Assembly (NCBI RefSeq): GCF_000022145.1
Contig: NC_011891.1
Coordinates: 3,702,501-3,766,500 of the forward strand
Direction: 5' to 3'
DNA length: 64,000 nt
Source: Anaeromyxobacter dehalogenans 2CP-1
Lineage (GTDB): Bacteria > Myxococcota > Myxococcia > Myxococcales > Anaeromyxobacteraceae
A program made the position numbers and the translations under genes. The notes under the pieces are model-generated. The model made no database searches, had not been told where the DNA came from, and saw only the letters and a program-made list of their open reading frames with translations. Each line of letters starts with the position of its first letter. Within the stretch, counting starts at the first letter, position 1. Below are positions 24,041 to 32,992 of the stretch, one piece after another.

Positions 24041-25537
24041 GGACCGTGAAGTAATCCGTCCGCGCTGCGGGTGCGGCGCGGGCAGGCGCCCGGGGTCGAG
24101 CGCGCCCACCTTCGGGGACGCGGGGGCGTCGGAGGGCTCGTTCAGCCGGCGGAGCTCGGTCCGGCGCCGGGAGTCCCGTCCGGAGGCGATTAGGCCGAGA
24201 GTCTGCTCGCGATGAGACGCATGATGTTGAAGCTGATCGCGGCGAGCAGCACGATCGTCTTCACCTTTACCAGCCCTCGGACGTTCAGCCGGTCGAGTCG
24301 CCGGTGCACACGGAGATCTGCGTTCGTCCTCTCGGCGAGGACGCCGCGCTGCACGTAGACGCGCTTGGCGTCCTCTGTCCCCATCCGCACGCGCCAGGCC
24401 CCGATCGCAGGTGTGTCGTTGCGCTTCGGAGCGTGCGGATCGACGGCTTTGCTCTTCGGCTTCGGCAGCGGCGCATACGGAGTCGCGCCCCGCTCTGCGA
24501 TGGCCTCGATGTTGTCGAGCGTCACGAAGCCACCGTCGACCAGGTACTCGCGTGGCGTCTCGCCCGTTCGGCGCCGGATCTCGTCGAGCATCGGCACGAC
24601 GTGCGGCTGGTCGGTACCGTTGTTCGTGACGTCGGTGCCCACGATGACACCGCTCTCGTCCGTCGCGAACTGCACGTTGTAGGCGGGCCGGAACCCACCG
24701 TCCGCCATCTTCATCACGCGGCTCTCCGCGTCCGTGGTGCTGACGCGGATCTCGCCGCGACGCCTCGCGTCCGAGGGCTTCTTCTCGTCTCGCTCGACGC
24801 GCTGCTTCTCGACGACTTCGACCTCCGCAAGTGCGGCCTCGACGGCATCGAGCCGAGCTTGCGCGGCCCGCTCCTTCGCAGCCTGCACACGCTTCGTCGA
24901 AGCTGACGGATCGCTCTCGATCTCGCGCCTGAGCTTTCGGACCTGTTCCTCGGCTTCTTTGCGGCAGCGCTCCAGTGACTGACGACGCCGGAAGCTCGCC
25001 GCGCCGGCGCTCGCCCGGACCTTCATCCCGTCCTGCGCCACGCGCCGGAGCTGCACCACGCCTTCCTTCATGAGCGCGGCCAGCACCTGCGTCATGAGCC
25101 GGTCGAGCTTCTTCCCGTGCTCCACGCGAAAGTCGGCGAGCGTATGGTGGTTCACCGGCACCCCGCCGCAGATCCAGCGGTAGGGCGCGTCCCGCTCGCA
25201 CAGCCGCTCGAGCAACCGCGCGCTCCCCACGCCCTCCGAGTTGGCGAACAGCCACAGCGCGAGCAGCACCGCCGGGTCCGTCGCTGGCCGCCCAGCATTG
25301 CTGCCGCGCGACGCGATCTCGTCGTAGAACGCCGACAGGTCCAGCCGCTCGACCAACGTCCAGATGGCGCGAACCGGGTGCTCGTCCGGGACCAGCGCTT
25401 CGAGGTCCGTCGGCTGCAGCGAGAGTTGATTTCGGACCGGCCTCACCACCCGCGGCGCGTCGTGTTCGCTCACGCCCCGAGAAGATCACGGCCGGCGGCC
25501 ACAGTCCATGGGGCACCGGCCGATTCCTTCACGCTCT
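24041..25537 (-). mobile_element. IS1182-like insertion sequence, complete
   Basis: About 1497 bp bounded by imperfect inverted repeats GGACCGTGAAGTAATC (left) and AGAGCGTGAAGGAATC (right, read inward), and flanked by CTCAG at 24036-24040 and 25538-25542. The left CTCAG is shared with MITE copy A, so the IS inserted at the end of the MITE or the reverse. The terminal AGxGCGTGAA is shared with the MITE ends. A single intact transposase fills most of it. 24041-24189 inside the left end has no gene. Confidence 0.8.
24190..25473 (-). CDS. IS1182 family DDE transposase
   Basis: 427 residues and apparently intact. An N-terminal DUF772-type helical domain (about residues 15-135; RPATDPAVLLALWLFANSEGVGSARLLERL) is followed by a DDE nuclease fold with D148 (QDGMKV), D313 (LVDGGF) and E381 (LAERTNADL), interrupted by a charged coiled coil (160-235). 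GTG start. Codon use is less extreme in GC than its neighbours, as expected for a mobile gene. No frameshift or stop was seen, so it could be active. Confidence 0.92.
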   Translation of the reverse strand: MSEHDAPRVVRPVRNQLSLQPTDLEALVPDEHPVRAIWTLVERLDLSAFYDEIASRGSNAGRPATDPAVLLALWLFANSEGVGSARLLERLCERDAPYRWICGGVPVNHHTLADFRVEHGKKLDRLMTQVLAALMKEGVVQLRRVAQDGMKVRASAGAASFRRRQSLERCRKEAEEQVRKLRREIESDPSASTKRVQAAKERAAQARLDAVEAALAEVEVVEKQRVERDEKKPSDARRRGEIRVSTTDAESRVMKMADGGFRPAYNVQFATDESGVIVGTDVTNNGTDQPHVVPMLDEIRRRTGETPREYLVDGGFVTLDNIEAIAERGATPYAPLPKPKSKAVDPHAPKRNDTPAIGAWRVRMGTEDAKRVYVQRGVLAERTNADLRVHRRLDRLNVRGLVKVKTIVLLAAISFNIMRLIASRLSA

Positions 25538-25610
25538 CTCAGCGCCCCGGCGACGCGCACATCGCGGCGCGGGCGTCGCCGATCCACACGTCGGGCTGCC
25601 CGCCCGCGCG

Positions 25611-25943
25611 TCAGCGCACGCCGTGCCACCACGCGTCGGTCGCGTCCCACGCGGCCTGGTGGTCAAGCCCCTTCATCATCTCCTCGGTGTGCTTCCAGCC
25701 GCGCGCGGCCATCGCCTCCCCGTCGTCGGTCCGGACGGCGGCGTCCCACGCGGCCTGGTGATCCTTTCCCTTCATCATCTCGGCCGCATGCCCGTGCATC
25801 CGGGCGGTGAGATCGGTGCGCGACGCCGACGCGCGCACGGCCTCGCGCGCCTCGTCGGTGCCGGTGGGGACCTGCGCGGCGCGGGCTGCGCCGGCGCCGA
25901 GCGCGAGCGCGGCGGCGAGCGGGATCGAGTGGCGGAGCTTCAT
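25611..25943 (-). CDS. Small exported protein with a duplicated MMKGxDHQAAWDA motif
   Basis: 110 residues with a signal peptide (IPLAAALALGAGAARA). The mature part holds two near-identical helical repeats, EMMKGKDHQAAWDAAVR and EMMKGLDHQAAWDATDA, about 34 residues apart. GGAGGAG lies 7 nt before the ATG. Family not recognised. It precedes a second small exported gene in the same orientation 21 bp away in the genome order, so the two may be cotranscribed. Confidence 0.7.
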   Translation of the reverse strand: MKLRHSIPLAAALALGAGAARAAQVPTGTDEAREAVRASASRTDLTARMHGHAAEMMKGKDHQAAWDAAVRTDDGEAMAARGWKHTEEMMKGLDHQAAWDATDAWWHGVR

Positions 25944-25964
25944 GGTCGTCTCCTCCCGGGCGGT

Positions 25965-26237
25965 TCAGCGCGTGCAGGCGCAGGCCATCCGCGCAGCCTC
26001 GGGCCGGGCCGGCCGCTCGCGTGCCGGCGCCTGGGCCGGGTAGCGGGTGTCGTCGTAGCTCGGGCCCGCGGCGACCGCGCCGGTGCCGGCGGTGCCGCTG
26101 GTGGCGAGGGTGGCGTGCGTCGCCTCCCCGTAGTTGACGTCGTCGTGCGAGCCCGCGTTCGGCGGCAGGTCGGCGGCGAGGGCGGAGCCACCGAGCAGGG
26201 TGGCGGCGGCGAGGGCGAGGAAGGTCGGGGTGCGCAT
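25965..26237 (-). CDS. Small exported protein of unknown function
   Basis: 90 residues, signal peptide LALAAATLLGGSALAA. The mature part has SHDDVNYGEATHATLA and PSYDDTRYPAQAPARERP, then a Cys-Ala-Cys near the end (ACACTR). GGAG ribosome site in CCAGGAGACAAC. Resembles the short periplasmic proteins that accompany cytochrome loci, but no family is recognised. Confidence 0.65.
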   Translation of the reverse strand: MRTPTFLALAAATLLGGSALAADLPPNAGSHDDVNYGEATHATLATSGTAGTGAVAAGPSYDDTRYPAQAPARERPARPEAARMACACTR

Positions 26238-26591
26238 GTTGTCTCCTGGTGCGGGCGTCCCGCCCGCGTCTTCGTCGTGGATTCGACGTGATCCAGGGAC
26301 TGCAGCGCTCGTGCCGGGCGGCGCGAGCGGAGCGGGCCGCGAAACGCGCGAGATCCGGGGCGGTCGCGGTCGCCGGAGCGGCGCGCGGCGTGACCGCTGC
26401 CGTCACATCGTGATCGCGCGCGATCCGCTCCTGCGCGAGCTGCCGCAGCCCGGCCGTTGTCCCCGGCCGCGAGCGCGCCAGCGTCGCGGCGTGACGCTCG
26501 CCGCCGCCCTGTGCGCGATCCCGCCGTTCGACCGGCTGCCCGACGAGAGGCGGTGGGCGCGCCCGGCGACGAGGTCGCGCTGGCCCCGGCG
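26238..26591. other. 354-bp intergenic stretch, nothing assigned
   Basis: Lies between two minus-strand genes. Frames on both strands are open because of the GC content but have no start/ribosome-site support and no recognisable motif. I see no hairpin or repeat that stands out. Confidence 0.4.
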
Positions 26592-27218
26592 TCACATCGC
26601 GCTGCGCGAGCGCGGCGCGCCGCCGGTGCCGGCGAGCTCCTGCAGCGCCTCGCGCGCCGCCGGATCCGCCTCGAGCACCTGCCGCGGGAGCCGGCGCAGC
26701 GCGAGGGCCGCGAACTCCGGCATGCCCGCGACCTCGAGCGGGAGCCACAGGTGCGCACCCTGGTCGGTGGTCACGTGGAACCAGCGCTGCGCGCCGTTGA
26801 AGGACAGCTTCGCGACGCTCCCCCACCCGACCAGCAGGCGGCCGAACACCCCGACGCGCTCGAGGCCGGTGTCGTGGACCATCACGTGCGCGCGCGCGGC
26901 GGAGGCGAGCTGGAACACCGCGACCGAGAGGAGCAGGAGGACCACCGCCGCCCCGCCGGCCATCCCCACCGGCCCGACCCGGCGCGGCTGCGCGCCCCAC
27001 GACCGGATCATCAGCGCAGCCACCAGCACGGCGGGGACGAGCGCGGTGACGCAGGACAGCAGCGCGTTCCGCGGCGGCGTCCGGAGCACCAGCGGCTGGC
27101 CCGGCTTCCAGGGCACGTGGGATGGCGCGGCCCGGCGCCGGCGGCCCCGGAGCCGCGCGGCCTGCGCAGCGAACATGAACACCGCGAGCACCGCGAACGC
27201 GATCAGGCTCTCGCGCAT
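26592..27218 (-). CDS. Membrane protein with PH-like cytoplasmic domain
   Basis: 208 residues. An N-terminal helix (ESLIAFAVLAVFMFAAQA), two further helices (about residues 55-75 and 85-105), and a C-terminal region with MVHDTGLERVGVFGRLLVGWGSVAKLSFNGAQRWFHVTTDQGAHLWLPLEV, the strand pattern of bacterial PH-like (bPH) domains. Function unknown. The extension to 27236 (MVQTGR) lacks support. Divergent from the Mut7-C gene. Confidence 0.65.
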   Translation of the reverse strand: MRESLIAFAVLAVFMFAAQAARLRGRRRRAAPSHVPWKPGQPLVLRTPPRNALLSCVTALVPAVLVAALMIRSWGAQPRRVGPVGMAGGAAVVLLLLSVAVFQLASAARAHVMVHDTGLERVGVFGRLLVGWGSVAKLSFNGAQRWFHVTTDQGAHLWLPLEVAGMPEFAALALRRLPRQVLEADPAAREALQELAGTGGAPRSRSAM

Positions 27219-27423
27219 GCGGCCAGTTTGCACCACGGGCCGCCGTCCGGTGAAGGCCGCCCCTGGGGGCGTTCACCGCTTCGAGGTGGGTCGCGGGATG
27301 ACGACCGCCCCGGTCGGCCCGTGCGCGCGGCGGGAGGGGGGGCGCTCCGGCGCCGGCGTGCTCGGGCGTCCCCCGACACGCCCGCGACACCGCCGCGGAC
27401 GACGCCTAACGTCGGATCGGCCC

Positions 27424-28182
27424 ATGGCCCGCGCCACGTTCCGCTTCTACGCCGAGCTGAACGACTTCCTGCCGCCGCGCCGGCGCGGCGTTCCGTTCGA
27501 GCACGCCTTTCACGGCCGCCCTGCCGTCAAGGACGTGATCGAGTCGCTGGGCGTGCCGCACACGGAGGTGGACCTCGTCCTCGCGGACGGGGAGTCGGTG
27601 GGCTTCTCCTGGCCGCTCCGGGACGGGGCGCGCGTGAGCGTCTACCCGGTGTTCGAGGCGCTCGACATCGGACCGCTCGCGCGCGTCCGCCCGGCCCCGC
27701 TGCGCGAGGTGCGCTTCGTGCTCGACGGCCACCTGGGCCGGCTCGCGCGGCACCTGCGGATGCTCGGGTTCGACGCGCGCTGGTGGCCGGACGCGGGTGA
27801 CGAGGAGCTCGCGGCCGTCTCCGCCGGCGAGGGCCGCGTCCTGCTCACCCGGGACCAGGGCCTGCTGAAGCGCCGCGTGGTGACCCACGGCTACTGGGTC
27901 CGGGCCACCGACCCGCGGCGGCAGCTCACCGAGGTGGTCCGGCGGCTCGACCTGGCGCGCGCCGTCGCACCGTTCCGGCGGTGCCTGCGCTGCAACGCGC
28001 CGCTCGAGCCGGTCGCGCCGGAGGCCGTGGCGGATCGCGTGCCGCCGGCGGTGCGCGCGCGGCACCGCGCGTTCCGCCGGTGCCCGCCGTGCGGCCGCGT
28101 CTACTGGGCCGGCTCGCACCACCGGCGGATGGCGCAGCTCGTCGCCGAGCTGCTCGCCGAGTGCGCGCCCGGCGCGCGCTGA
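27424..28182 (+). CDS. Mut7-C RNase-fold protein with ThiS/ubiquitin-like N-terminus
   Basis: 252 residues. Residues 1-82 are a MoaD/ThiS-like beta-grasp (ARATFRFYAELNDFLPPRR...DGARVSVYPVFEALDI). From about residue 95 is a Mut7-C domain related to PIN nucleases (RFVLDGHLGRLARHLRMLGFDARWWPDAGDEEL, VLLTRDQGLLKRR), ending in a zinc ribbon (CLRCN...CPPCGRVYWAGSHHRRM). The family is predicted to act on RNA; substrate unknown. Stands alone. Confidence 0.9.
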   Translation: MARATFRFYAELNDFLPPRRRGVPFEHAFHGRPAVKDVIESLGVPHTEVDLVLADGESVGFSWPLRDGARVSVYPVFEALDIGPLARVRPAPLREVRFVLDGHLGRLARHLRMLGFDARWWPDAGDEELAAVSAGEGRVLLTRDQGLLKRRVVTHGYWVRATDPRRQLTEVVRRLDLARAVAPFRRCLRCNAPLEPVAPEAVADRVPPAVRARHRAFRRCPPCGRVYWAGSHHRRMAQLVAELLAECAPGAR

Positions 28183-28390
28183 GCCTCGTCCTGCGCCGCC
28201 GACGGGTGCGATGCGAGACCGCGCCGGCCGCGGCGCTCGCCGGGCGCGTCGCGCTCCGGGACGAGCGACCGCCCCGTGCGCGGCGTGCCCCGGGGCGCAG
28301 GAGGTTCCCCGGCGTGCTCGATTGCGCAGACACGATTGCCGCACCGGTCCATTCGATTGATCTCGGATTGTGGCGTGGTCGGTCGTCGCA

Positions 28391-28419
28391 TTGACCGGTG
28401 GGGTTCGGGCGCGTCTCAT
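28391..28419 (+). promoter_or_regulatory. Candidate promoter of the decaheme cytochrome gene
   Basis: TTGACC (28391-28396), a 17-bp spacer, then TCTCAT (28414-28419). The predicted leader to the ATG is about 50 nt and includes the strong AGGAGGGGGA ribosome site. Only a sequence match; no transcript data. Confidence 0.45.
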
Positions 28420-28474
28420 CGCGCTCCGACGTTCGCGGGGTTCCGTAGCGCACCCGACGTAGGAGGGGGAAGTC

Positions 28475-31045
28475 ATGAGGAAGCTGATGATGCTCGTCGC
28501 GATCGCGGTCGCGACGGCGCTGTCCGCCGGCTGTCAGGGCGACAAGGGGCCGGTGGGCCCGCAGGGGCCGCAGGGCGACAAGGGGGACCAGGGCGACAAG
28601 GGTGATCAGGGAGCGCCGCCGCTCGCCACCACCGAGGCGTGCGCCGGCTGTCACGCAGGGTCGATCGCGTCCGTCCACGCGCTCGCGCCGAACGACGCGG
28701 TCCAGGTGACGCTGTCCACCGACGACCGCTACACGATCAGGGTGAACCCGGAGACGCACGCGGTGACCTTCCGCTTCAACGTGAAGGTGAACGGCGTGAA
28801 CCGGATCGACTTCACGGACAAGGCGGCGACGCTGCGCGCGCACAACGAGGACGCGTTCTGGGTCTACGACCCGGCCCTCCGCGCCGGCCGCCGCACCAAG
28901 ATCCCGTGCGGCACCGTCGCGAGCGCCACCTGCGATCCGAACGTGCAGTGGGCCGTCTCGAGCAACGGCAGCGGCAACTACACCATCACCGTGTCCGGCT
29001 TCGCGGCGGACCCGGCGCCCGGCACGACGTTCATGCTGAGCACCATGGGCCCGGACGAGATGACCGCGACCGTGGTCGCCACGCTCGGCGAGGCGGCGCA
29101 CGGCTCCGTGAGCGACGAAGCCTGCCTGAACTGCCACGGCAACCACATCTGGCGCGGCGCGGCCCATGACGTGACCAACCCGCAGGGCATCGGCCCGTGC
29201 GTGGTCTGCCACAACCGCGACGGCGCGGTCGAGACGCGGCTGACCGGGTACGTCGCCGCGAACGCCAACGTCACGCCGCCGATCGTGGGCGTCGATCCCG
29301 CCGAGGGGACCCGCGGTACCGGCCTCATGGGCATCGTCCACGGCATCCACAACTCGAAGAACATGCCGGACGGCGTCTACCACTGGCTCTGGACCAACGG
29401 GACCAGCTTCCACGACTTCTCGAACGGCTTCCCGGGCAACATGAACAACTGCGCCACCTGCCACCGAGGCCCCGACCAGCTCGCCGCGGCCGCCGGTGCC
29501 CCGGTGTCCTTCGCGCTGTGCGTGTCCTGCCACGACGACCTGGGCGCGTTCCCGAGCGCGCCGAGCTCCGGCACCTACAACCATGCCGCGTTCACGCCGT
29601 TCTCCTCCTGCAGCCCGTGCCATGACGGCCAGACCGCCGCGATGTTCCACGACGGCCAGGTCACCGAGCGCGCCGGCCTGATCTGGGACGGCGCCGACCA
29701 GTCGATCGTGCTCGCCTCGACCATCAAGCTGGCGATCACCGGCGTGACGGTCGGCGTCGCGGACGTGACGGTCACCTGGACCGCGACCAACCCGGACGAG
29801 GGCGGCGCGGCCTGGGATCCCTGCAACGACGATTACGCCGTCGGCCCGGTGTTCTTCCGGACGCCGCCGGATCTGGCGACCGAGGGCTGCACCAACACGA
29901 CCGCCGGCTGCGGCAACTCGATGAGCTTCATCCGGTCGTACGCGCAGGCGGACGACTGGGTGAACGACGGCCTCACCGGCGCGTCCACCACCATCCTGCC
30001 CGGCCAGCCCAACGGCTCCACCCTGCTCACCACCGCCAACACCACCTGCGACGCGAACCACGTCGCCACGACGGTGCTGCCGCTCCAGGGCACCACGGCC
30101 ACCCGCGGCATCCTCGCGCTGCAGGGCAAGCCGCAGGTCCGGTTCTCGAACGGCAACGTCGTCTGGGTCCGCGCCACCACCCCGACCCGCGAGTTCCTGG
30201 TCGCCGACGGCGCGGTGCCCGACGTCGTCCGCCGCCAGATCGTCTCGGTGGACAAGTGCAACGCGTGCCACTTCGGCACGCTGTACCAGCACGGCGGCAG
30301 CCGCGTGGACAGCATCGAGCTGTGCGTCATGTGCCACAACCCGGCGTCGAGCGAGCAGAACCGCCGCGTGGACATCGGCATCAGCGCCGCGAACGCGTAC
30401 GACGGCCTGAACGGCCAGACGTACGACCTCCGCACGATGGTGCACGCGATCCACTCGGCCGGCGAGACCGGCCGAGGCCTCATGTACTACCGCACCAACG
30501 GCATCTTCTTCTTCGGCTCCGCCGAGGCGCTGGCGGTGCTGCCGAACTGGCCGTCCGGCGACGCGTGCGTCACCTGCGTGGACGAGGAGGACGGGCCGCT
30601 GACCTACTGCAAGGTGTACGGCTCCTCCGCCACCGGCAAGGACTACTCGGTCGTGGCGAACACCGACGGCACCTGCAAGGCGCAGGCGGACCTGCCCGCC
30701 AGCACCGACGGGACGTGGCGCCCGCACCGCTTCGTGGAGGTGGAGTACCCGCGCGCGCTGAACGACTGCGGCGCCTGCCACGTGGACACGCTCACGGGCA
30801 CCACCGCGGACGTGCTGCCGGATCCGAGGCAGGTGGTCGGGGTCACCTACGACGCCGGCGTGGCGCCGTGGAACGTCCTCGCCGACGACCAGCTCCTCGG
30901 CCCGACCACCGCGTCGTGCATGAGCTGCCACCAGTCCGATGACGCGATCGAGCAGTTCCGGCTGCGCCGGCACGCGTACGACAACGGCTGGGCGCCATCG
31001 GAGTTCGAGAACGGCCGCCAGACGCTGATCGACGCGGTGCCGTAG
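28475..31045 (+). CDS. OmcA/MtrC-type decaheme c-type cytochrome lipoprotein
   Basis: 856 residues. Lipobox LSAGC ends the signal peptide. Next comes a collagen-like Gly-x-y stretch (about residues 26-48, GPVGPQGPQGDKGDQGDKGD). Ten CxxCH heme sites begin at residues 56, 217, 242, 326, 349, 379, 595, 617, 768 and 815, in two groups either side of a heme-free beta-rich block (about 390-590). An eleventh site, CVTCV at 698, lacks the histidine. This is the layout of surface cytochromes that pass electrons to metals or extracellular acceptors. No porin or periplasmic partner is adjacent, so it may work with a distant conduit. Confidence 0.93.
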   Translation: MRKLMMLVAIAVATALSAGCQGDKGPVGPQGPQGDKGDQGDKGDQGAPPLATTEACAGCHAGSIASVHALAPNDAVQVTLSTDDRYTIRVNPETHAVTFRFNVKVNGVNRIDFTDKAATLRAHNEDAFWVYDPALRAGRRTKIPCGTVASATCDPNVQWAVSSNGSGNYTITVSGFAADPAPGTTFMLSTMGPDEMTATVVATLGEAAHGSVSDEACLNCHGNHIWRGAAHDVTNPQGIGPCVVCHNRDGAVETRLTGYVAANANVTPPIVGVDPAEGTRGTGLMGIVHGIHNSKNMPDGVYHWLWTNGTSFHDFSNGFPGNMNNCATCHRGPDQLAAAAGAPVSFALCVSCHDDLGAFPSAPSSGTYNHAAFTPFSSCSPCHDGQTAAMFHDGQVTERAGLIWDGADQSIVLASTIKLAITGVTVGVADVTVTWTATNPDEGGAAWDPCNDDYAVGPVFFRTPPDLATEGCTNTTAGCGNSMSFIRSYAQADDWVNDGLTGASTTILPGQPNGSTLLTTANTTCDANHVATTVLPLQGTTATRGILALQGKPQVRFSNGNVVWVRATTPTREFLVADGAVPDVVRRQIVSVDKCNACHFGTLYQHGGSRVDSIELCVMCHNPASSEQNRRVDIGISAANAYDGLNGQTYDLRTMVHAIHSAGETGRGLMYYRTNGIFFFGSAEALAVLPNWPSGDACVTCVDEEDGPLTYCKVYGSSATGKDYSVVANTDGTCKAQADLPASTDGTWRPHRFVEVEYPRALNDCGACHVDTLTGTTADVLPDPRQVVGVTYDAGVAPWNVLADDQLLGPTTASCMSCHQSDDAIEQFRLRRHAYDNGWAPSEFENGRQTLIDAVP

Positions 31046-31062
31046 CGACCGCTGCGAGGCGG

Positions 31063-31081
31063 CGGGGAGCGATCCTCCCCG
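31063..31081 (+). terminator. Hairpin after the decaheme gene
   Basis: CGGGGAG-CGATC-CTCCCCG, 7-bp perfect stem 18 bp after the stop, followed by TTGCT. A plausible weak terminator. Confidence 0.5.
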
Positions 31082-31189
31082 TTGCTCCCGAGGGGCGGGG
31101 GTGCCATCCGGCGCCTCCGCCCCGATCGTTCGGCGCCCTGCCCTGCCTCCGCGGTGACCGCGGCGACGGCCGCGGACGCCGATCGCTGC

Positions 31190-31744
31190 TCAGGGTGCGC
31201 GAGCCGGCGCCTCCGCCGGCGTACCCGGTTGCGGCGGCGCCGGCCGCCGCTGCGCGCTGCCCAGCGCCTCGGCGCGTCGCGCGAGCAGCGCATCGAGCTG
31301 CTCGAGCTGCTCCGGCCGGAAGATGCGCCGGATCCCATGGACGCTGGCGGCGTCCAGGGCCTGATAGTCCGCGAGCAGGCGCTGGTCCCGGACCTGGACG
31401 GCCCCAGGCGGCGGGGCGGCGCCGGTGCCGCCGCGGAGCGCTCCCTCGCCCGGCCCCGACGCCCCGTTCTGCGGCCCCGACCTCGCCGCCTCCACGTCGC
31501 GGTCGCGCTCCGCGACCAGCTCCCGGGCGCGGAGCTGGACCTCGCTCAGCTTCAGCTCGAGCGTGACGACCTGGCCGGCGTCGAGGCCGAGCGTGTCGCG
31601 GCTCCTCAGGATGACCTGCAGTGACGGCTCGGGGAGCGCGGCGCCCTTCCCGCGGGCGTCGCGCGGCTGCGCGGCGGCGGCGAGCGGCGCGACGAGGAGG
31701 AGCGCGGCCAGCTGGCGCGCGCACTGCGTGAACGATCGGTTCAT
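31190..31744 (-). CDS. Exported helical protein, Spy/CpxP-like size, unknown
   Basis: 184 residues. Signal peptide CARQLAALLLVAPLAAAA, then RDTLGLDAGQVVTLELKLSEVQLRARELVAERDRDVEAA and a second helix around IRRIFRPEQLEQLDALLARRAEALG, a helical hairpin with an intervening Gly/Pro-rich loop. The LxPEQLxxLxALLxR pattern resembles periplasmic LTXXQ/CpxP-type sensors, but the match is weak. ATG 31744 chosen over 31750. Not obviously linked to the kynurenine genes upstream. Confidence 0.6.
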   Translation of the reverse strand: MNRSFTQCARQLAALLLVAPLAAAAQPRDARGKGAALPEPSLQVILRSRDTLGLDAGQVVTLELKLSEVQLRARELVAERDRDVEAARSGPQNGASGPGEGALRGGTGAAPPPGAVQVRDQRLLADYQALDAASVHGIRRIFRPEQLEQLDALLARRAEALGSAQRRPAPPQPGTPAEAPARAP

Positions 31745-31813
31745 GGTCACGATACGTGGTGCCCGGGGTTGCGCGGCGGTGACGTCCCGTCGACGGATGG
31801 TCCGGCCATCATC

Positions 31814-32992
31814 TCACGGCTCGCTTCGGAGCTCCCGCGCCGCCTCGCCCAGCCGCTCGATGGCGGCCTCGAGCTGCGCGTCGTCGAGGTAGGGCGCCGG
31901 GCCGAGCCGCAGGTGGCGCCCGCGGCTGTCGGCGAGCACGCCGCGCGCCACGAGCGCGCGCTGCAGGGCCGCCGCGCGGGGCGTGTCGAGCGCCAGGAAC
32001 GCACCGAACCGGTCGAGCGGCGTGCTGCGGTCGCGCCCCACCAGCGCGTCGTCCAGGCCGAGCGCGTCGAAGCGCGCCGCGAGCAGGTCCACCTGGCGCC
32101 GGTAGCTCGCGCGGAGCGCCTCCGGGGTCAACCCCTGCGCGCCGAAGTAGTCCATCACGCGCGCCGCGCGGTAGTGGCTGGTCGGGTCGTAGGTCGAGCC
32201 CGCGAACGCGGCGGCGCCGCGGCCATACGGGACGAGGTCCGGGCGCGGCGCGTCCGCCAGGGCGTCGAACTCGGCGTACCAGCCGGTGACGGCCGGCCGC
32301 AGCCCGCGCGCGTGGGGCGGCAGGCGCAGGAAGCAGTTCCCCTCGCCCAGCTGCAGGTACTTGTACCCGCCGCCCACGATCCAGGCCGACCCGAGCCCCA
32401 CGGCCGGGAGCGCGAACGGCATCGCGCCGAGCGCGTGGTAGGCGTCCACCAGCAGCTCGACCCCGCGGGCCGCACACGCCTCCGCGAGCCCTCCGAGCCC
32501 GGGGACGATCCGCGCGTCCTCGTACAGGACCGCCGAGACCAGCACCGCGGCGGTCCGGTCGCCGGCGCGCGCGGCCAGCCGCTCGGCGAGCGTGTCCACC
32601 GGCCGCGCCGGCAGGACCTCCACCTCGAGCCAGTCCTCGCCGAGGCGGGCGAGCTGCCGCCGCAGCGTGTGGAACTCGCCGTCGGTCGTGACCAGCCGCC
32701 GGCGCCGCCGCAGGTCGAGCGCCGAGAGGAACCGCAGCACCAGCTCGTGCGTGCTCCCACCGAGCGCGAGCTCGCCGCCGGGATCGGCGAGCAGCGCCCG
32801 GAACCCCTCCCGCACCCGCTCCGCCTTCGCGAGCGCCCGCCCCCACTTCCCGTCCACCTCGCGCGCCGCGTCCTCGAACGCCTCGAGCACTCCCTCCCGC
32901 GCGACGTCCGGCCAGGCCTGGTGCGAGTGGCCCGTGAGCAGCAGCCGCTCCGCCACCCGGAACCGCGTGTAGTGGCGCGCGAGCGGGTTCAC
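31814..32992 (-). CDS. kynU: Kynureninase-like class V PLP enzyme
   Basis: 392 residues of the aminotransferase class V fold. The PLP lysine lies in GGGYKYLQLGEGN, and VDAYHALGAMPF holds the conserved Asp/His. Kynureninase splits kynurenine to anthranilate and alanine. The GTG start overlaps the kynA stop (GTGA), so the two enzymes are translated together, strengthening the assignment. Overall the sequence is divergent from well-known KynU, so a related C-C hydrolase is an alternative. Confidence 0.8.
   Translation of the reverse strand: MNPLARHYTRFRVAERLLLTGHSHQAWPDVAREGVLEAFEDAAREVDGKWGRALAKAERVREGFRALLADPGGELALGGSTHELVLRFLSALDLRRRRRLVTTDGEFHTLRRQLARLGEDWLEVEVLPARPVDTLAERLAARAGDRTAAVLVSAVLYEDARIVPGLGGLAEACAARGVELLVDAYHALGAMPFALPAVGLGSAWIVGGGYKYLQLGEGNCFLRLPPHARGLRPAVTGWYAEFDALADAPRPDLVPYGRGAAAFAGSTYDPTSHYRAARVMDYFGAQGLTPEALRASYRRQVDLLAARFDALGLDDALVGRDRSTPLDRFGAFLALDTPRAAALQRALVARGVLADSRGRHLRLGPAPYLDDAQLEAAIERLGEAARELRSEP

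Noticed and set aside
28366-28385. Sigma-54-like GG...GC spacing upstream of the decaheme gene
   Set aside because: The distance between GG and GC is one base short of the required spacing.
27926-30973. Long open frame opposite the decaheme gene
   Set aside because: No family motifs, and the sense strand has ten heme motifs and a lipobox.
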